DNA of 64,000 nt from Pseudidiomarina insulisalsae (GCF_003987065.1 NZ_PIPY01000002.1:1-64000); one strand, 5' to 3'. Counted from the first letter of the stretch, positions 51,041 through 62,414 are shown. Program-made: numbers and translations. Notes: a model not told the origin generated them from the letters alone.

Positions 51041-51851
51041 AAACGTCCTTCCAGGGCACCCCGGGGTCACCTAAAATCATAAAATTGGGGTTCCCCAATT
51101 CGGTTTCTTCGTTGTAAGTCAGTGGCTTGAACTGCTCACTCACAATGCTGCCCCCGGCCTCACCGACAATGACATCCGCCGCCGCAGTGTCCCACTCGCC
51201 GGTCGGCCCGACCCGTAAGAAGCAATCTGCCTGCCCTTCGGCAATCAAGCACGCTTTTAGCGAGCAGCTACCGGCTGGCAAGGTGCTGAGATCGCGATCG
51301 GGATTCATCCGCTGCATGACCCGTTCACGCGGCTGGCGCCGGCTGATAGCGAGAATAATTGGATCAGTTTCAGGCACCGCAAGCTTGCGCACCCGCAGTC
51401 GCTGCTCACCGCTGATATCACGCCTGTACGCGCCCTTGCCCCGCTCTGCCAGGTATAACTTATCGCCCGCCGGCCAGTAAATGACACCGAAACGTGGCTG
51501 GTGCTGCTCTACCAAAGCAATCACCACGGTAAAATCGCCACTTCGGGCAATAAATTCCTGGGTGCCATCAATCGGGTCAATAAGCCAGTAGCGTGGCCAT
51601 TGCTGCCGCTCTGCCAGAGTCAGGTGTGCGCCCTCTTCCGAGAGCACCGGGATATCAGGCGTCAGCTTGTTTAATTGCTCAGTGATTAGCTGGTGCGCGG
51701 CGTAATCGGCGCTGGTGACCGGTGAGTCATCAGCTTTCTCAAAGGTGGCGTACGCCTGTTCCTCGTACAATTCCATAACCAGGTCGCCGGCGCGCTGCGC
51801 GATGGAGGCAGCGCCCTCTAACCACGCGTGTAACTGCTCAGTCGCGGCCAC
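51009..51851 (-). CDS. cysQ: 3'(2'),5'-bisphosphate nucleotidase CysQ
   Basis: Hydrolyses 3'-phosphoadenosine 5'-phosphate left from sulfate assimilation. Inositol-monophosphatase fold, 280 residues. Metal-site motifs are [20 protein letters not shown] and [21 protein letters not shown] prefer the GTG at 51851, with AGGGAG seven bases ahead; the first possible codon is a TTG at 51857, which lies too close to that site. The start lies inside the end of nudE, so the two are coupled. Confidence 0.92.
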   Translation of the reverse strand: MAATEQLHAWLEGAASIAQRAGDLVMELYEEQAYATFEKADDSPVTSADYAAHQLITEQLNKLTPDIPVLSEEGAHLTLAERQQWPRYWLIDPIDGTQEFIARSGDFTVVIALVEQHQPRFGVIYWPAGDKLYLAERGKGAYRRDISGEQRLRVRKLAVPETDPIILAISRRQPRERVMQRMNPDRDLSTLPAGSCSLKACLIAEGQADCFLRVGPTGEWDTAAADVIVGEAGGSIVSEQFKPLTYNEETELGNPNFMILGDPGVPWKDVFIRHRSHREA

Positions 51852-52395
51852 GTTCAAGCTCCCTTAGGGTCATCAGTAGCGCAGCGATACTGCGCGCTTC
51901 GGTAAAATCTTCCTGCTCAAGTAAGGCTTCTGCCTTACTCAGCAACCAGGGGACCTGCTCCAGTGGCTCTGGCTCGTCACCGGGCAAACGCTCGGGATAC
52001 AGGTCGCGGGCAATAAAAATATGCATAGTGGCGGAGAAGAATTGCGGTGCCATAGTGACGCTTTTGAGCGGAATCAGGGTTTCTGCGCCAAAGCCGATCT
52101 CTTCTTTAAGCTCACGGTTGGCCGCTTCTTCCGGCGTCTCTCCAGGATCAATCAGCCCTTTGGGAAAACCTAACTGATAGTTGTGTAACCCGGCCGCGTA
52201 CTCACGCACCAACATGAGGGTTTGCGCGTCGACAAATGGCACAATCATCACTGCGCCGCGCCCGCTGCTCTGCATACGTTCAAACTGGCGCTCCACGCCA
52301 TTACTGAAGCGTAAATCGACCGCTTCAATGCGTAATAGCCGACTACGGGCTACAATTTGTCTTTGTAAGATTTCGGGAGTGGGTTTTCGGGCCAT
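51838..52395 (-). CDS. nudE: ADP compounds hydrolase NudE
   Basis: Nudix hydrolase of 185 residues that cleaves ADP-ribose, NADH and related compounds. The Nudix box spans GLIDPGETPEEAANRELKEE then IGF, matching G-x5-E-x7-REUxEExGU. It starts at 52395, divergent from sthA with 124 bases between, and overlaps cysQ by about 14 bases. Confidence 0.92.
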   Translation of the reverse strand: MARKPTPEILQRQIVARSRLLRIEAVDLRFSNGVERQFERMQSSGRGAVMIVPFVDAQTLMLVREYAAGLHNYQLGFPKGLIDPGETPEEAANRELKEEIGFGAETLIPLKSVTMAPQFFSATMHIFIARDLYPERLPGDEPEPLEQVPWLLSKAEALLEQEDFTEARSIAALLMTLRELERGRD

Positions 52396-52519
52396 GATCT
52401 TCCGCCAACGGAATCTATTCTGCGAATGTCGGGCATAAGCTTGGATAGCTGGCTCTACCCCGACCGTTTCGGTTACTATAGCGACTCGTTATTTAGGGTA
52501 CAACCAACAGGAGCTTTTC

Positions 52520-53926
52520 ATGAGCGAAGTTACGACATCATACGACGCGGTAGTCATCGGCAGTGGTCCTGGCGGCGAAGGTGCAGCCATGCAGTTAGTG
52601 AAAAACGGTCGCAACGTCGCCATGATTGAAAAGTATCGCTCGTTAGGTGGCGGTTGTACGCATTGGGGCACCATTCCCTCGAAGGCATTGCGTCACTCGG
52701 TCAGCCGGCTGATTGAGTACAATACCAATCCGCTCTTTGTTGGCGCCTGCGCGCCACGCAGCATGTCCTTTGCCGATATCCTCAAACACGCCCAGGGCGT
52801 GATTGAAAAACAGGTACAGATGCGCAGCGGTTTTTATCAGCGCAACGGCGTAACGGTCATTCATGGCACCGCCAGTTTTGAAGATGCCAACACCATTAAA
52901 GTCACCCAGGACGATGGCACCATTGAATACATTGGCACCAAGCAAGTAGTAATCGCCACGGGTTCGCGCCCTTATCACCCGCCCGACGTCGACTTCAGCC
53001 ACGAACGTATTTATGACTCCGACACCGTGCTGTCGCTGAAATACGAGCCGCGCAGCATTATTATTTACGGTGCTGGTGTGATCGGCAGCGAATACGCCAG
53101 CATTTTCCGCGGTCTGGGTGTTAAAGTCGACCTGATCAACACTCGTGATCGCCTGTTGTCCTTCCTTGATGCCGAGATTTCCGACGCGTTGAGCTATCAC
53201 CTGCGTAATAACGGGGTGGTGATTCGCCATAACGAAGAATACGACCGCATTGAAGGGCATGAGGATGGTGTCACCTTATACACCAAGTCAGGCAAGCGCC
53301 TGGATGCCGACTGCCTGCTCTATGCCAACGGCCGCTCGGGCAACATTGAAGAACTCAATGTGGAAGCTTTGGGCCTGAAGCCTAACTCCCGTGGCCAGCT
53401 TGATGTGTCTAAACAATACGAGACCGACGTCGATAATATTTATGCGGTGGGCGATATTATTGGCTATCCCTCGCTGGCCTCGGCTGCTTATGACCAGGGC
53501 CGTATTTGTGCCACTGCGATGCTCGAGGGCGATTGTGAACAGCGCCTGATCCGCGATATTCCTACTGGTATTTATACGATTCCGGAAATCAGCTCAGTAG
53601 GTAAAACCGAAGAAGAGCTGACGCAGCAGAAAGTCCCTTACGAGGTTGGGCGTGCGCAGTTTAAGCATCTGGCGCGCGCGCAGATTTCCAGTATGACGGT
53701 AGGCAGCCTGAAGCTGTTGTTTCACCGGGAAACCAAAGAAGTGCTGGGTATTCATTGCTTCGGTGAGCGGGCGGCAGAAATTATCCACATTGGCCAGGCG
53801 ATTATGGAGCAGAAAAACGGTGGCAATACCATCGACTACTTCGTCAACACCACCTTCAATTACCCCACCATGGCCGAAGCCTACCGTGTTGCCGCGCTAA
53901 ATGGCCTGAACCGCATTCGCGGCTAA
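52520..53926 (+). CDS. sthA: Soluble pyridine nucleotide transhydrogenase SthA
   Basis: FAD-dependent enzyme that moves hydride between NADPH and NAD+. It has 468 residues (E. coli 466). The FAD-binding [13 protein letters not shown] is near residue 13. The active-site region reads [19 protein letters not shown], with threonine in place of the second cysteine of the redox pair found in dihydrolipoamide dehydrogenases, as in SthA. The NAD-binding [11 protein letters not shown] and [19 protein letters not shown] are present. AGGAG lies before the start. The stop overlaps that of envZ. Confidence 0.97.
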   Translation: MSEVTTSYDAVVIGSGPGGEGAAMQLVKNGRNVAMIEKYRSLGGGCTHWGTIPSKALRHSVSRLIEYNTNPLFVGACAPRSMSFADILKHAQGVIEKQVQMRSGFYQRNGVTVIHGTASFEDANTIKVTQDDGTIEYIGTKQVVIATGSRPYHPPDVDFSHERIYDSDTVLSLKYEPRSIIIYGAGVIGSEYASIFRGLGVKVDLINTRDRLLSFLDAEISDALSYHLRNNGVVIRHNEEYDRIEGHEDGVTLYTKSGKRLDADCLLYANGRSGNIEELNVEALGLKPNSRGQLDVSKQYETDVDNIYAVGDIIGYPSLASAAYDQGRICATAMLEGDCEQRLIRDIPTGIYTIPEISSVGKTEEELTQQKVPYEVGRAQFKHLARAQISSMTVGSLKLLFHRETKEVLGIHCFGERAAEIIHIGQAIMEQKNGGNTIDYFVNTTFNYPTMAEAYRVAALNGLNRIRG

Positions 53927-55260
53927 CAGGCGTCTTGCTGCATCTGGCTTGGCAGTTCAACCCGAACTGCCAGGCCCCCCAACTTCGCGCTACGGCCAAA
54001 AGTGATGCGCCCGCCGTGCCGCTCCACGATACGCTTAACAATCGCCAGCCCCAGCCCTGAGCCCTTGCTTGCGCGCGCCTTGTCGCCCTGGGTGAACGGC
54101 TGCAGCACATGTTCAACCTGACCCGCCGGTATGCCCTCGCCATTATCGCTAACGGTAACCCAGACCCGCTCGCGCGCCGCATCGTAACCGGTTTCAACGC
54201 TGATTTTGCCATTACCGTAGCGTTCGGCGTTTTCGAGCAGGTTTAGCAGGACACGTTTAATTGAGATGGCGCGTACCGGAATATCCGGCATTTGCTGGTA
54301 GGCCACGGTGATCTGCGCCGCCCAGCTTTCCGGAACATGACCGACAACATCCTCAACCAGATAATTGAGGTTTTCACAGTCGTTATCTGCCTGAGTATCA
54401 ATGCGCACATAATCAATAAACTGATCGATGATCGCATTCATATCATCAATATCGCTGATAATACCTTCAGCCAGATAATCCTCGCTCGCAGGCATCATCT
54501 CAGTGGCCAGGCGAATACGGGTTAACGGCGTGCGCAGGTCATGTGACACACCAGCCATCAGTAAGGCGCGATCCTGCTCCAGCTGTTGAACTCCCCGGGT
54601 CATCTGGTTGAACGCGCGGGTTACCGCGATAACCTCGGTGGAACCGCGCTCAGGCAACTCGTCAGGGTATTCGCCCCGTCCCACTTGCGCCGCCGCGGCT
54701 TCGAGCGACTTCAGTGGGCGGTTCTGCCAGTTGGTAAACCACATGCCGCCCAGCACGCTCAGCCCACCAATTAAAATCAGATAGAATAACAGGGGTGAGA
54801 AGCGCGCTTCATCAAAGGTATCGAGACGCAGGCGCAACCAATAGCCGTCGAGTGATTCGGTGCGGATCCAGACGTAGTAAATATCACCCTGTGAGATGCG
54901 TACCTCGGTGTCCGCGGCCAGATGCTGGCTCATCTGGTCGGAAAGAAAATTATAGGTAGAGGCATTGGCCAAACCGTTTGCCTGCGCTTCCACCAGGGTA
55001 AAGCCATCGATGCCGACGGCATCCGTGTAACGTTCCGCAAGAGCGCGCTTTTCCGCTGCTGACAGGCTACGCTCGCCGAGCCAGCGGTCGAGCACAATAA
55101 TGCCTTGCACCTGCTTGGCGACTACCGAGCTGATTTGCTGCATACTGGGTTTGACTACGTACACGCCGATCATAATGTACGAAACCAGTTGATTGATTAG
55201 CAGCAATAACGCAATGAGCGCAACCGTACGAGCAAAGGCCGAACGCGGTAGGATGCGCAT
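53923..55260 (-). CDS. envZ: Osmosensor histidine kinase EnvZ
   Basis: Inner-membrane sensor kinase, 445 residues, partner of OmpR. Two membrane segments (about residues 12-36 and 155-177) surround a periplasmic loop. Then HAMP, the dimerisation box [19 protein letters not shown] with the phosphorylated histidine (about 243), and the ATPase domain with [20 protein letters not shown] and [18 protein letters not shown]. It follows ompR after three bases and converges on sthA with a 4-base overlap. Confidence 0.95.
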   Translation of the reverse strand: MRILPRSAFARTVALIALLLLINQLVSYIMIGVYVVKPSMQQISSVVAKQVQGIIVLDRWLGERSLSAAEKRALAERYTDAVGIDGFTLVEAQANGLANASTYNFLSDQMSQHLAADTEVRISQGDIYYVWIRTESLDGYWLRLRLDTFDEARFSPLLFYLILIGGLSVLGGMWFTNWQNRPLKSLEAAAAQVGRGEYPDELPERGSTEVIAVTRAFNQMTRGVQQLEQDRALLMAGVSHDLRTPLTRIRLATEMMPASEDYLAEGIISDIDDMNAIIDQFIDYVRIDTQADNDCENLNYLVEDVVGHVPESWAAQITVAYQQMPDIPVRAISIKRVLLNLLENAERYGNGKISVETGYDAARERVWVTVSDNGEGIPAGQVEHVLQPFTQGDKARASKGSGLGLAIVKRIVERHGGRITFGRSAKLGGLAVRVELPSQMQQDAC

Positions 55261-55263
55261 AAA

Positions 55264-55989
55264 TCAGGCTTTTTTACTGCCGTCCGGCACGAATACGTAA
55301 CCCAGGCCCCAGACCGTCTGAATGTAACGCGGATTGGCAGGATCAGCCTCAAGCATGCGGCGCAAGCGCGAAACCTGCACGTCAATGCTGCGCTCCAGTG
55401 CGCTGTAATCACGCCCCCGGGCCTGATTCATCAGCTTGTCACGGGACATAGGCTGGCGCGGGTGGGTGATCAGCGCCTTTAATACCGCAAACTCGCCACT
55501 GGTCAGGGGCATGGGCTCATCACCCCGGTACATTTCGCGGGTGCCCAGATTCAACCGGAACTCGCCAAATACAATTTCTTCATCATCGGCAGTCGGCGCC
55601 CCGGGTATTTCTTTACCACGACGGCGTAACACGGCACGAATGCGCGCCAGTAACTCGCGTGGATTAAATGGCTTGGCCAGGTAATCGTCGGCACCGAGCT
55701 CAAGCCCGATAATGCGATCCACCTCGTCGCCCTTGGCAGTTAACATGACAATGGGAATATCGTTATTGGCCTGGCGCAGACGCTTACAGATTGACAGGCC
55801 GTCTTCACCGGGCAGCATCAGATCAAGCACCATCAGATGGAAGTTTTCGCGCTCCAGCAGACGATCCATCTGTTCACTGTGTGCTGCCGAACGCACATAA
55901 AAGCCCTGCTCGGTCAGATAGCGCTCAAGCAGACCACGTAAGCGCGCGTCATCGTCTACGACCAAAATTTTGAAGGTTTCCTGTGACAT
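55264..55989 (-). CDS. ompR: Response regulator OmpR
   Basis: Two-component regulator of porin and osmotic-response genes, 241 residues (E. coli 239). Receiver domain with VDDDARLRGLLERYL and the phosphorylated aspartate in LMVLDLMLPGEDG (about D55); winged-helix domain with SRDKLMNQARGRDYSALERS and the end YIQTVWGLGYVFVPDG. The 130 bases ahead (55990-56119) probably hold its promoter; I see no clear terminator for the next gene there. Confidence 0.97.
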   Translation of the reverse strand: MSQETFKILVVDDDARLRGLLERYLTEQGFYVRSAAHSEQMDRLLERENFHLMVLDLMLPGEDGLSICKRLRQANNDIPIVMLTAKGDEVDRIIGLELGADDYLAKPFNPRELLARIRAVLRRRGKEIPGAPTADDEEIVFGEFRLNLGTREMYRGDEPMPLTSGEFAVLKALITHPRQPMSRDKLMNQARGRDYSALERSIDVQVSRLRRMLEADPANPRYIQTVWGLGYVFVPDGSKKA

Positions 55990-56119
55990 CCCACCGCTGC
56001 TCCCAAGGTTATCTTACTGTTGCCACTATAAAATATGGTCTGCTATTTGCCAACGCATTGGCCTGCTGCAGCGCAGCTCTTTTTGTTTCTAAATATGTGA
56101 CCCAATGATACAGCAACCG

Positions 56120-57598
56120 TTAAAGCTCATGCTTGAGGACTTTACCGTTAGCGTTGCGCGGCAGTTCATCGAGCTCAGCAAACAGCCGCGGCAGCTTATA
56201 GTCGGCCAGCCGTTCGCTTAAATACCTGCGTAGCTCGTCCGCCATATCCGCCATGGGCTCGCGCAAAACCACAAAGGCTTTGACGGTTTCGCCCCACTGG
56301 TCGTGAGGTACCCCCACTACCGCAGCTTCTGCCACCTGCGGATGTGTCGCCAGCGCGTCTTCAATTTCGCGCGGATAAATATTCACGCCGCCAGAGATGA
56401 TAATGTCTTTCTTGCGATCTTTAATCCAGTAAAAGCCCTCTTCATCACGTACAGCAATATCACCGGTTTTCAGCCAGCCGTCAGCGGTAAAAGTATCGGT
56501 CGTCGCCTGCGGATTACGCCAGTAGCACTGCATCATGCCGTCGCTGCTGATTTCGACTTCTCCCGGCTCATTGATAACCGGCGCATAGCCCTCTTCAGTA
56601 CGCAGCCTGACTTCGGTGCCGAAGGCCGCGCGACGTCCGACCGAGCCGGCTTTTTCGCCATGCTCATCTGGCAGCAACAGGGTGCCCGATGGGCCGGCTT
56701 CAGTCAGACCATAGACGCAGTAAAACTGATCAGAGCCAAACGCTTTTTGCACCTGTTGCGTATGCTCGGTCGACATCGCGGCGCCGCCATATATCCAGTG
56801 CGTAACGCTGCTTAAGTCGGTGTCGGCGATGGCGGGGTCCTGTGCGGTGAGTAAGTAAGCCACCGGGGCGCCAAAAAAGTGAGTGATGCGGTGTTTTTGT
56901 ACCAGATTCAGCAGCAATTGTGGCGTAAACGTCGGGGCCACCACATGGCTGGCGCCGACCAGGGTACCAGCCATCAGGAACAAATTCAGCGGTGCCGAAT
57001 GGGTAAAAGGCATTAAGTGTAGGAGTTTACTCTCCGGTGTCATTTTCATTTCCATGGCGATCATGGTGGCGACCGCATGAATCGCCCGGTGCTGGAACAG
57101 CACGCCTTTGGGCCGGCCGGTGGTTCCTGAAGTATAAAGAATCAGCGCCGCGCTGGTTTCGGTTGCTTCCATTTCAGGCAGCTGCGGCGCGTCGGGGACC
57201 GTATCGGCATCCCAACGGTCAAGCCAGAGCCCGGGCAGCCCGGCTTCAATGATCGGGCTGATGGCAGCGTCAGTGGCCGCTGCGGTAATGACCATGGTGG
57301 CCTGGGCATCGGCGATAATGTACTCAAGCTCGGCGGTGGTCAGGCGTACGTTGATTGGCACCGCGATCGCTTCCAGCCGTTGCACGGCAAAAAAGCCGAT
57401 AACAAACTCAAGGCTGTTAGGCAGTACCAACGCCACTCTGTCGCCCGGTTGCACACCATACTCATGGCGCAACCAGTGCGCGAGTTGCTCTGCCCGCTCG
57501 TGCAGTTGCTGCCAGCTAAGTTCGCGTTGGTCGTCGCTCAGCGCAACCTGGTCGTCAAACTTGCGCGCGTTGCGGCTAAGCATCTGATAAATTGTCAT
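56120..57598 (-). CDS. AMP-dependent fatty-acid CoA ligase
   Basis: Acyl-CoA synthetase of the ANL family, 492 residues. Motifs: LILYTSGTTGRPKGVLFQHR (P-loop, about residue 155), VYGLTEAGPSG, YWRNPQATTDTFTADGWLKT, GDIA and RKKDIIISGGVNIYPREIED, and the C-terminal lysine in NANGKVLKHEL. The chain length of the substrate cannot be read. AAGGAAA precedes the start. It follows the acyl-CoA dehydrogenase gene by 21 bases, so the two probably form a fatty-acid or acyl-acid breakdown unit. Confidence 0.9.
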   Translation of the reverse strand: MTIYQMLSRNARKFDDQVALSDDQRELSWQQLHERAEQLAHWLRHEYGVQPGDRVALVLPNSLEFVIGFFAVQRLEAIAVPINVRLTTAELEYIIADAQATMVITAAATDAAISPIIEAGLPGLWLDRWDADTVPDAPQLPEMEATETSAALILYTSGTTGRPKGVLFQHRAIHAVATMIAMEMKMTPESKLLHLMPFTHSAPLNLFLMAGTLVGASHVVAPTFTPQLLLNLVQKHRITHFFGAPVAYLLTAQDPAIADTDLSSVTHWIYGGAAMSTEHTQQVQKAFGSDQFYCVYGLTEAGPSGTLLLPDEHGEKAGSVGRRAAFGTEVRLRTEEGYAPVINEPGEVEISSDGMMQCYWRNPQATTDTFTADGWLKTGDIAVRDEEGFYWIKDRKKDIIISGGVNIYPREIEDALATHPQVAEAAVVGVPHDQWGETVKAFVVLREPMADMADELRRYLSERLADYKLPRLFAELDELPRNANGKVLKHEL

Positions 57599-57619
57599 CG
57601 CAGTTTTTCCTTTCTTGTT

Positions 57620-59290
57620 TTAATTTGTTGGCCAGGCACGGGCAATGATCTGCATGGCAGCTTTGGCATCAGCCAGCCGGCCATAGCCAAGGTGTCCGCT
57701 GGTGCCAAGACGTGACTGACAAAAGGCATCGGCGACAGCATTCGGGGCATGTTGCTGTAACAAGGCCCCCTGAAGCGTCCGTGCCATCAGCTCCACCAAC
57801 TGACGGCCGAAAAAGGGTTGTTCCTGCGCTTGCTGCAGTCGTTCTGGCAACGCCACGATAGCCTTGTCTAACCCGGGATGAGCGCCTTTGGCCAGCTCCA
57901 GCTCACGCATCAGGGCGGCAAATGATTCCGGCTGTTTGCTGACCGCACGCAGTACATCCAGGCATTGCACATTACCGCTGCCCTCCCAGATGGCGTTAAT
58001 AGGCGCCTCACGATAGAGTCTTGGCATGATGCTGTTTTCCATCACACCACTACCGCCAATCACTTCCATCGCTTCATAAGCATGCTCAGGCGCGCGCTTA
58101 CAAATCCAGTACTTACCTACCGCCACCGCAATGCGTGCCAGCGCCTGCTCATGTGGGTCCTGCTGCTGATCCAGCGCACGCGCCATGCGCATCGTCAGCG
58201 TCATGGCTGCTTCGCTTTCCAGCGCTAGATCGGCCAGCACATTTTGCATCAGCGGCTGATCGATCAGCGTCGCGCCGAAAGCCCGGCGATGCTGACAATG
58301 ATGCAGTGCCTGCACAGCGGCCTGACGCATGCCGGCGGATGAGCCGATCATGCAGTCATAGCGGGTCATCGCCACCATTTCAATAATGGTGCGCACGCCA
58401 CGTCCTTCCTCGCCGATCATCCAGGCCATGGCGCCGCGCAGTTCCGCTTCGCTGGAAGCGTTTGCAACGTTCCCCATTTTGTCTTTCAGGCGCTGAATCT
58501 GCAGCGGGTTCTTACTGCCATCGGGTCGCCAGCGCGGCAGTAAAAAGCAGCTTAAGCCGCCGTCGGTCTGGGCTAACACCAAAAACGCATCGCACATAGG
58601 TGCCGATACGAACCATTTGTGGCCCACTAGTTCGTACATTTGCCCCGGCCCTTGCGCGGCCACCGGATAAGCGCGGGTGGTATTGGCGCGGACATCGGAA
58701 CCACCTTGCTTTTCGGTCATCGCCATACCGATGGTTAAAGCAGCTTTGTCGGTGTAAGGAATATTGCGTTCGTCGTAGTCAAAGTGCAGGATTTTCGGTA
58801 ACCATTGAGCGGCGATATCCGGCTGGTGCTGTAGTGCGGGCACGGCAGCAAAGGTCATGGTAATGGGGCAACCGTGCGCCGCTTCCACCTGAGTATGCAG
58901 ATAATAATTGGCGGCGCGGGCGACATGGGCCCCGGCCCGCGGCTGCGCCCAGGGCGAGGCATGCAGCCCGTGACGGGTGGCGATTTGCATCAGTTGGTGA
59001 TAGGCGTCATGGTATTCAATCAGATCAACCCGATGGCCAAACCGATCATGAGTATGGAACTGGGGCTTATTAGCATTGGCAAGAAAACCCAGGCGTATGG
59101 TTTGCGCTTTGCCCGCCAGCCTGCCCATGTGCTCAATGTCCGCCTGCGCCCACTGCGCGCCTTCGCGCTTGACCGCGGCTTGCAGCGCCGTATCGGCATG
59201 GTAAAGATTGTAATTTTCTAACGCCGGCGGCTGGTTCTTCACTTCGTGCGTGCTTGCCAGAAACCGATCTGCTGTTTGCCAGTCCGTCAT
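57620..59290 (-). CDS. aidB: AidB-like acyl-CoA dehydrogenase
   Basis: Flavoprotein of the acyl-CoA dehydrogenase superfamily, 556 residues (E. coli AidB 541). It matches AidB over its length: NLYHADTALQAAVKREGA, EAAHGCPITMTFAAVPAL, GMAMTEKQGGSDVRANTTRA, LVGHKWFVSAPMCDAFLVLA, RLYREAPINAIWEGSGN. E. coli AidB has weak isovaleryl-CoA dehydrogenase activity and is linked to the alkylation response; whether this one serves repair or catabolism is open, and the coupling with an acyl-CoA ligase favours catabolism. GGAGA precedes the ATG. Confidence 0.88.
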   Translation of the reverse strand: MTDWQTADRFLASTHEVKNQPPALENYNLYHADTALQAAVKREGAQWAQADIEHMGRLAGKAQTIRLGFLANANKPQFHTHDRFGHRVDLIEYHDAYHQLMQIATRHGLHASPWAQPRAGAHVARAANYYLHTQVEAAHGCPITMTFAAVPALQHQPDIAAQWLPKILHFDYDERNIPYTDKAALTIGMAMTEKQGGSDVRANTTRAYPVAAQGPGQMYELVGHKWFVSAPMCDAFLVLAQTDGGLSCFLLPRWRPDGSKNPLQIQRLKDKMGNVANASSEAELRGAMAWMIGEEGRGVRTIIEMVAMTRYDCMIGSSAGMRQAAVQALHHCQHRRAFGATLIDQPLMQNVLADLALESEAAMTLTMRMARALDQQQDPHEQALARIAVAVGKYWICKRAPEHAYEAMEVIGGSGVMENSIMPRLYREAPINAIWEGSGNVQCLDVLRAVSKQPESFAALMRELELAKGAHPGLDKAIVALPERLQQAQEQPFFGRQLVELMARTLQGALLQQHAPNAVADAFCQSRLGTSGHLGYGRLADAKAAMQIIARAWPTN

Positions 59291-59422
59291 TGTTTTTCTC
59301 CGCAGCTTCGCGAACCTTTAAAATAGTTAACTTAATTAAATTCAGCTTCCATGTCTAAATAAAGATGGTACCTTTTGCCTCATCAGAATGTATCGACTTT
59401 TACAGGACAGGAATAAAGTGAA

Positions 59423-59914
59423 ATGGCTCGCACTAATTTAATTTCGCGCCAGGGCTTCCAACAACTACAAACCGAGCTGGACCATCTTTGGCGGGTGGAA
59501 CGGCGCGAAACGACCGAAAAAGTCGCATGGGCAGCAAGTCTCGGTGATCGCTCTGAGAATGCCGATTACAAATACAACAAGCAGAAATTACGCCAGATTG
59601 ATCGCCGCATACGCTTTCTGCGAAAACGCCTTGAGGTGCTGAAGGTCATTGATTTTTCACCCGAACAGGAAGGCAAAGTTTACTTTGGAGCGACAGTCAC
59701 TATCGAAAATGATCATGGCGATGAGCGGACTTTTACGATCGTCGGACCCGATGAAATTTATAACGATAAAACCGTCATATCTATCGACGCTCCCATAGCT
59801 CGGGCGGCGCTCGGTAAATCCGTTGACGATGTGGTGAAGGTGAGTACGCCGACCGGCCTGCATACCTGGTATATAAGCGCCATTGACTACGTTCGCACCA
59901 AACCAGCGAATTGA
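59423..59914 (+). CDS. greB: Transcript cleavage factor GreB
   Basis: Enters the RNA polymerase secondary channel and stimulates cleavage of backtracked RNA. It has 163 residues. The coiled-coil tip carries the acidic catalytic pair in ASLGDRSENADYKYNKQ (DxxxxENAD type, about residue 40), and the basic and globular C-terminal parts follow. The sequence WRVERRE, rather than the GreA form, marks GreB. Located 91 bases before tex, as in E. coli. Confidence 0.96.
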   Translation: MARTNLISRQGFQQLQTELDHLWRVERRETTEKVAWAASLGDRSENADYKYNKQKLRQIDRRIRFLRKRLEVLKVIDFSPEQEGKVYFGATVTIENDHGDERTFTIVGPDEIYNDKTVISIDAPIARAALGKSVDDVVKVSTPTGLHTWYISAIDYVRTKPAN

Positions 59915-60004
59915 GTAAAGGAGGTCGCGCCGGGCGCAGAATGACTGGTATACTGCGGCACCATATTTAGCAGTAACACCAACGAAAACTGAGAGTGAGA
60001 CCAG

Positions 60005-62341
60005 ATGAGCTCAATTGCCCAGCAGATTGCAAGTGAGTTAGCCGTAGGTTCGCAGCAAGTACAAGCTGCTATCGCGCTGCTCGACGAAGGTGCGACCGTA
60101 CCTTTTATCGCCCGCTACCGGAAAGAAGCAACCGGTGGACTTGATGACACCCAATTACGAAACCTGGCCCAGCGCCTGACCTATTTGCGCGAGCTCAATG
60201 AGCGTCGCGAAGTCATTTTGGCCAGTATCCGTGACCAGGATAAATTAACCACTGATTTGGAGCGCGCCATCCGCGCTACCGAATCAAAAACCGAACTTGA
60301 AGATCTGTACCTGCCTTATAAGCCGAAGCGTCGCACCAAAGGCCAGATTGCCATTGAAGCCGGTCTTGCACCATTAGCGGAACTGCTGTTAGCCGATCCA
60401 ACGCAGGACCCGGAACAGCAAGCAAGCCAGTATATTAATGCTGAGGCCGGTTTTGCTGACACCAAAGCGGTACTCGAAGGCGCACGCTTTATTTTAATGG
60501 AGCGTTTTGCTGAAGATGCCGCGCTGTTAAAGAAAGTCCGTGATTATTTATGGAATAACGCGGAAATTACCAGCACAGTTGCCAGCGGTAAGGAACAGGA
60601 AGGTGCGAAATACCGTGACTATTTCGCTTTTAGTGAAGCGCTGAAGAAAATCCCTTCGCATCGTGCGCTGGCCCTGTTCCGCGGTCGTAATGAAGGTATT
60701 TTACAGCTCAAACTGAATGCTGACCCGCAGCAGGACGATCCTAAGGCGCGTAGCTACGGCGAACAGCTGATTGCCGACCACCTGCAGTTCAGCCCCGCTG
60801 ATCGCGCCGCCGATAGCTGGTTACAACAAACCATTCAGTGGACCTGGCGCATCAAGTTGTTGCTGCATATGGAAACCGAATTATTCGGTACCGTCCGTGA
60901 GCGCGCCGAAGCCGATGCCATTAAAATCTTCGCAAACAACCTGAAAGACTTGCTGATGGCGGCGCCCGCAGGCGCGAAAACAACCATGGGTCTTGATCCT
61001 GGCGTACGCACCGGCGTTAAAGTAGCGGTCGTTGACAGCACCGGCAAAGTGCTCGGTACCAACACTGTCTATCCGTTTCAGCCACAGAATCAGGTCGACA
61101 AGGCCATACGAACCCTCGCCGGTATGTGTAAGCAGCATAAGGTGGAACTGATTGCCATTGGTAATGGTACTTACTCCCGCGAGACCGATAAGCTGGTCAG
61201 CGACATGCTCAAAGCTAATGCCGAAGTGAAAGTCGACAAGGTTATCGTCAACGAAGCCGGGGCCTCGGTTTACTCAGCGTCAGAGTTGGCTGCGCAGGAA
61301 TTCCCTGATTTGGATGTTGCCTTGCGCGGCGCAGTCTCCATTGCCCGTCGTCTGCAGGATCCACTGGCCGAGCTGGTAAAAATTGAGCCAAAATCGATTG
61401 GTGTGGGCCAATACCAGCATGATGTCAGCCAGGCGCAACTGGCACAAAGCCTTGATGCCGTCGTTGAGGACTGTGTAAACGCTGTCGGGGTGGACGTGAA
61501 TACTGCGTCCGTGGCGCTGCTTGCCCGGGTCGCAGGCTTAAACAAAACCTTGGCGCAAAACATTGTCAGCCACCGCGATGCCAGCGGACGGTTTATGACT
61601 CGCAAAGCGCTGCTGAAAGTGGCGCGCATGGGACCTAAGTCGTTTGAACAAGCGGCTGGCTTCCTGCGTATTATGGATGGTGAGCAACCTTTGGACCGGT
61701 CAGCGGTTCACCCTGAGGCGTATCCGCTGGTGGAACGTATGGCAGCGGATCATCAGAAACAAGTCGCCGACTTAATTGGTGACAGTGGTTTCTTAAAAAC
61801 CCTCAATGCCCAAGCCTACACAGACACGACCTTTGGTCTGCCGACAGTACGCGACATTATCCGCGAGCTTGACAAACCGGGCCGGGATCCGCGTCCTGAA
61901 TTTAAGACTGCCAGCTTTAAGGAAGGTGTCGATACCTTGAAAGACCTGCGTCCCGGCATGACGCTTGAGGGAGTGGTGTCAAATGTTGCTGCCTTCGGTG
62001 CCTTTGTCGATATCGGCGTGCATCAGGACGGGCTGGTTCATGTCAGTGCCCTGTCATCGAACTTTGTCAGTGACCCACGCGAGGTCGTGAAAGCCGGCGA
62101 TATCGTTAAAGTGAAAGTACTGGACGTCGACGTCGCCCGCAAACGCATCAGCCTGACCATGCGCCTTAATGATGAAGTGACCGCAGCCCCGGCTTCGGCT
62201 CCGGCAAAAGGCGAGCGCAAGCCAAAGCCAGCGTCAGGAAAGTCAGCGAAAAACAAGCCAGCTGCGCAGAAACCACAGCCCGCTGCTAATTCAGCCATGG
62301 GATCGGCCTTCGCTGAAGCCTTTGCGAAGGCAAAGAAATAG
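60005..62341 (+). CDS. tex: RNA-binding transcription accessory protein Tex
   Basis: Conserved nucleic-acid binding protein related to Spt6, 778 residues (E. coli YhgF 773). Order of parts: N-terminal helical domain ([20 protein letters not shown]), YqgF-like domain with [16 protein letters not shown] (about 330), helix-hairpin-helix repeats ([18 protein letters not shown]) and an S1 domain ([20 protein letters not shown], then [14 protein letters not shown]). The C-terminal 50 residues are Lys/Ala/Pro-rich and low complexity. Confidence 0.95.
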   Translation: MSSIAQQIASELAVGSQQVQAAIALLDEGATVPFIARYRKEATGGLDDTQLRNLAQRLTYLRELNERREVILASIRDQDKLTTDLERAIRATESKTELEDLYLPYKPKRRTKGQIAIEAGLAPLAELLLADPTQDPEQQASQYINAEAGFADTKAVLEGARFILMERFAEDAALLKKVRDYLWNNAEITSTVASGKEQEGAKYRDYFAFSEALKKIPSHRALALFRGRNEGILQLKLNADPQQDDPKARSYGEQLIADHLQFSPADRAADSWLQQTIQWTWRIKLLLHMETELFGTVRERAEADAIKIFANNLKDLLMAAPAGAKTTMGLDPGVRTGVKVAVVDSTGKVLGTNTVYPFQPQNQVDKAIRTLAGMCKQHKVELIAIGNGTYSRETDKLVSDMLKANAEVKVDKVIVNEAGASVYSASELAAQEFPDLDVALRGAVSIARRLQDPLAELVKIEPKSIGVGQYQHDVSQAQLAQSLDAVVEDCVNAVGVDVNTASVALLARVAGLNKTLAQNIVSHRDASGRFMTRKALLKVARMGPKSFEQAAGFLRIMDGEQPLDRSAVHPEAYPLVERMAADHQKQVADLIGDSGFLKTLNAQAYTDTTFGLPTVRDIIRELDKPGRDPRPEFKTASFKEGVDTLKDLRPGMTLEGVVSNVAAFGAFVDIGVHQDGLVHVSALSSNFVSDPREVVKAGDIVKVKVLDVDVARKRISLTMRLNDEVTAAPASAPAKGERKPKPASGKSAKNKPAAQKPQPAANSAMGSAFAEAFAKAKK

Positions 62342-62344
62342 CAC

Positions 62345-62384
62345 AAAAAAAACCGGCCGCCTGAGGACAACCCCAGGCGGCCGG
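62345..62384 (-). terminator. Terminator of the desaturase gene
   Basis: Eleven-base-pair GC stem CCGGCCGCCTG/CAGGCGGCCGG with a ten-base loop and eight T residues on the minus strand. It lies directly after the tex stop codon on the other strand and may also serve tex weakly. Confidence 0.92.
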
Positions 62385-62414
62385 CTACTTCTTACTACGC
62401 TAACGATTCAGTCG

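Noticed and set aside
52643..53260. 205-residue antisense frame within sthA
   Set aside because: Fully inside sthA on the other strand; no signal, family feature or ribosome site.
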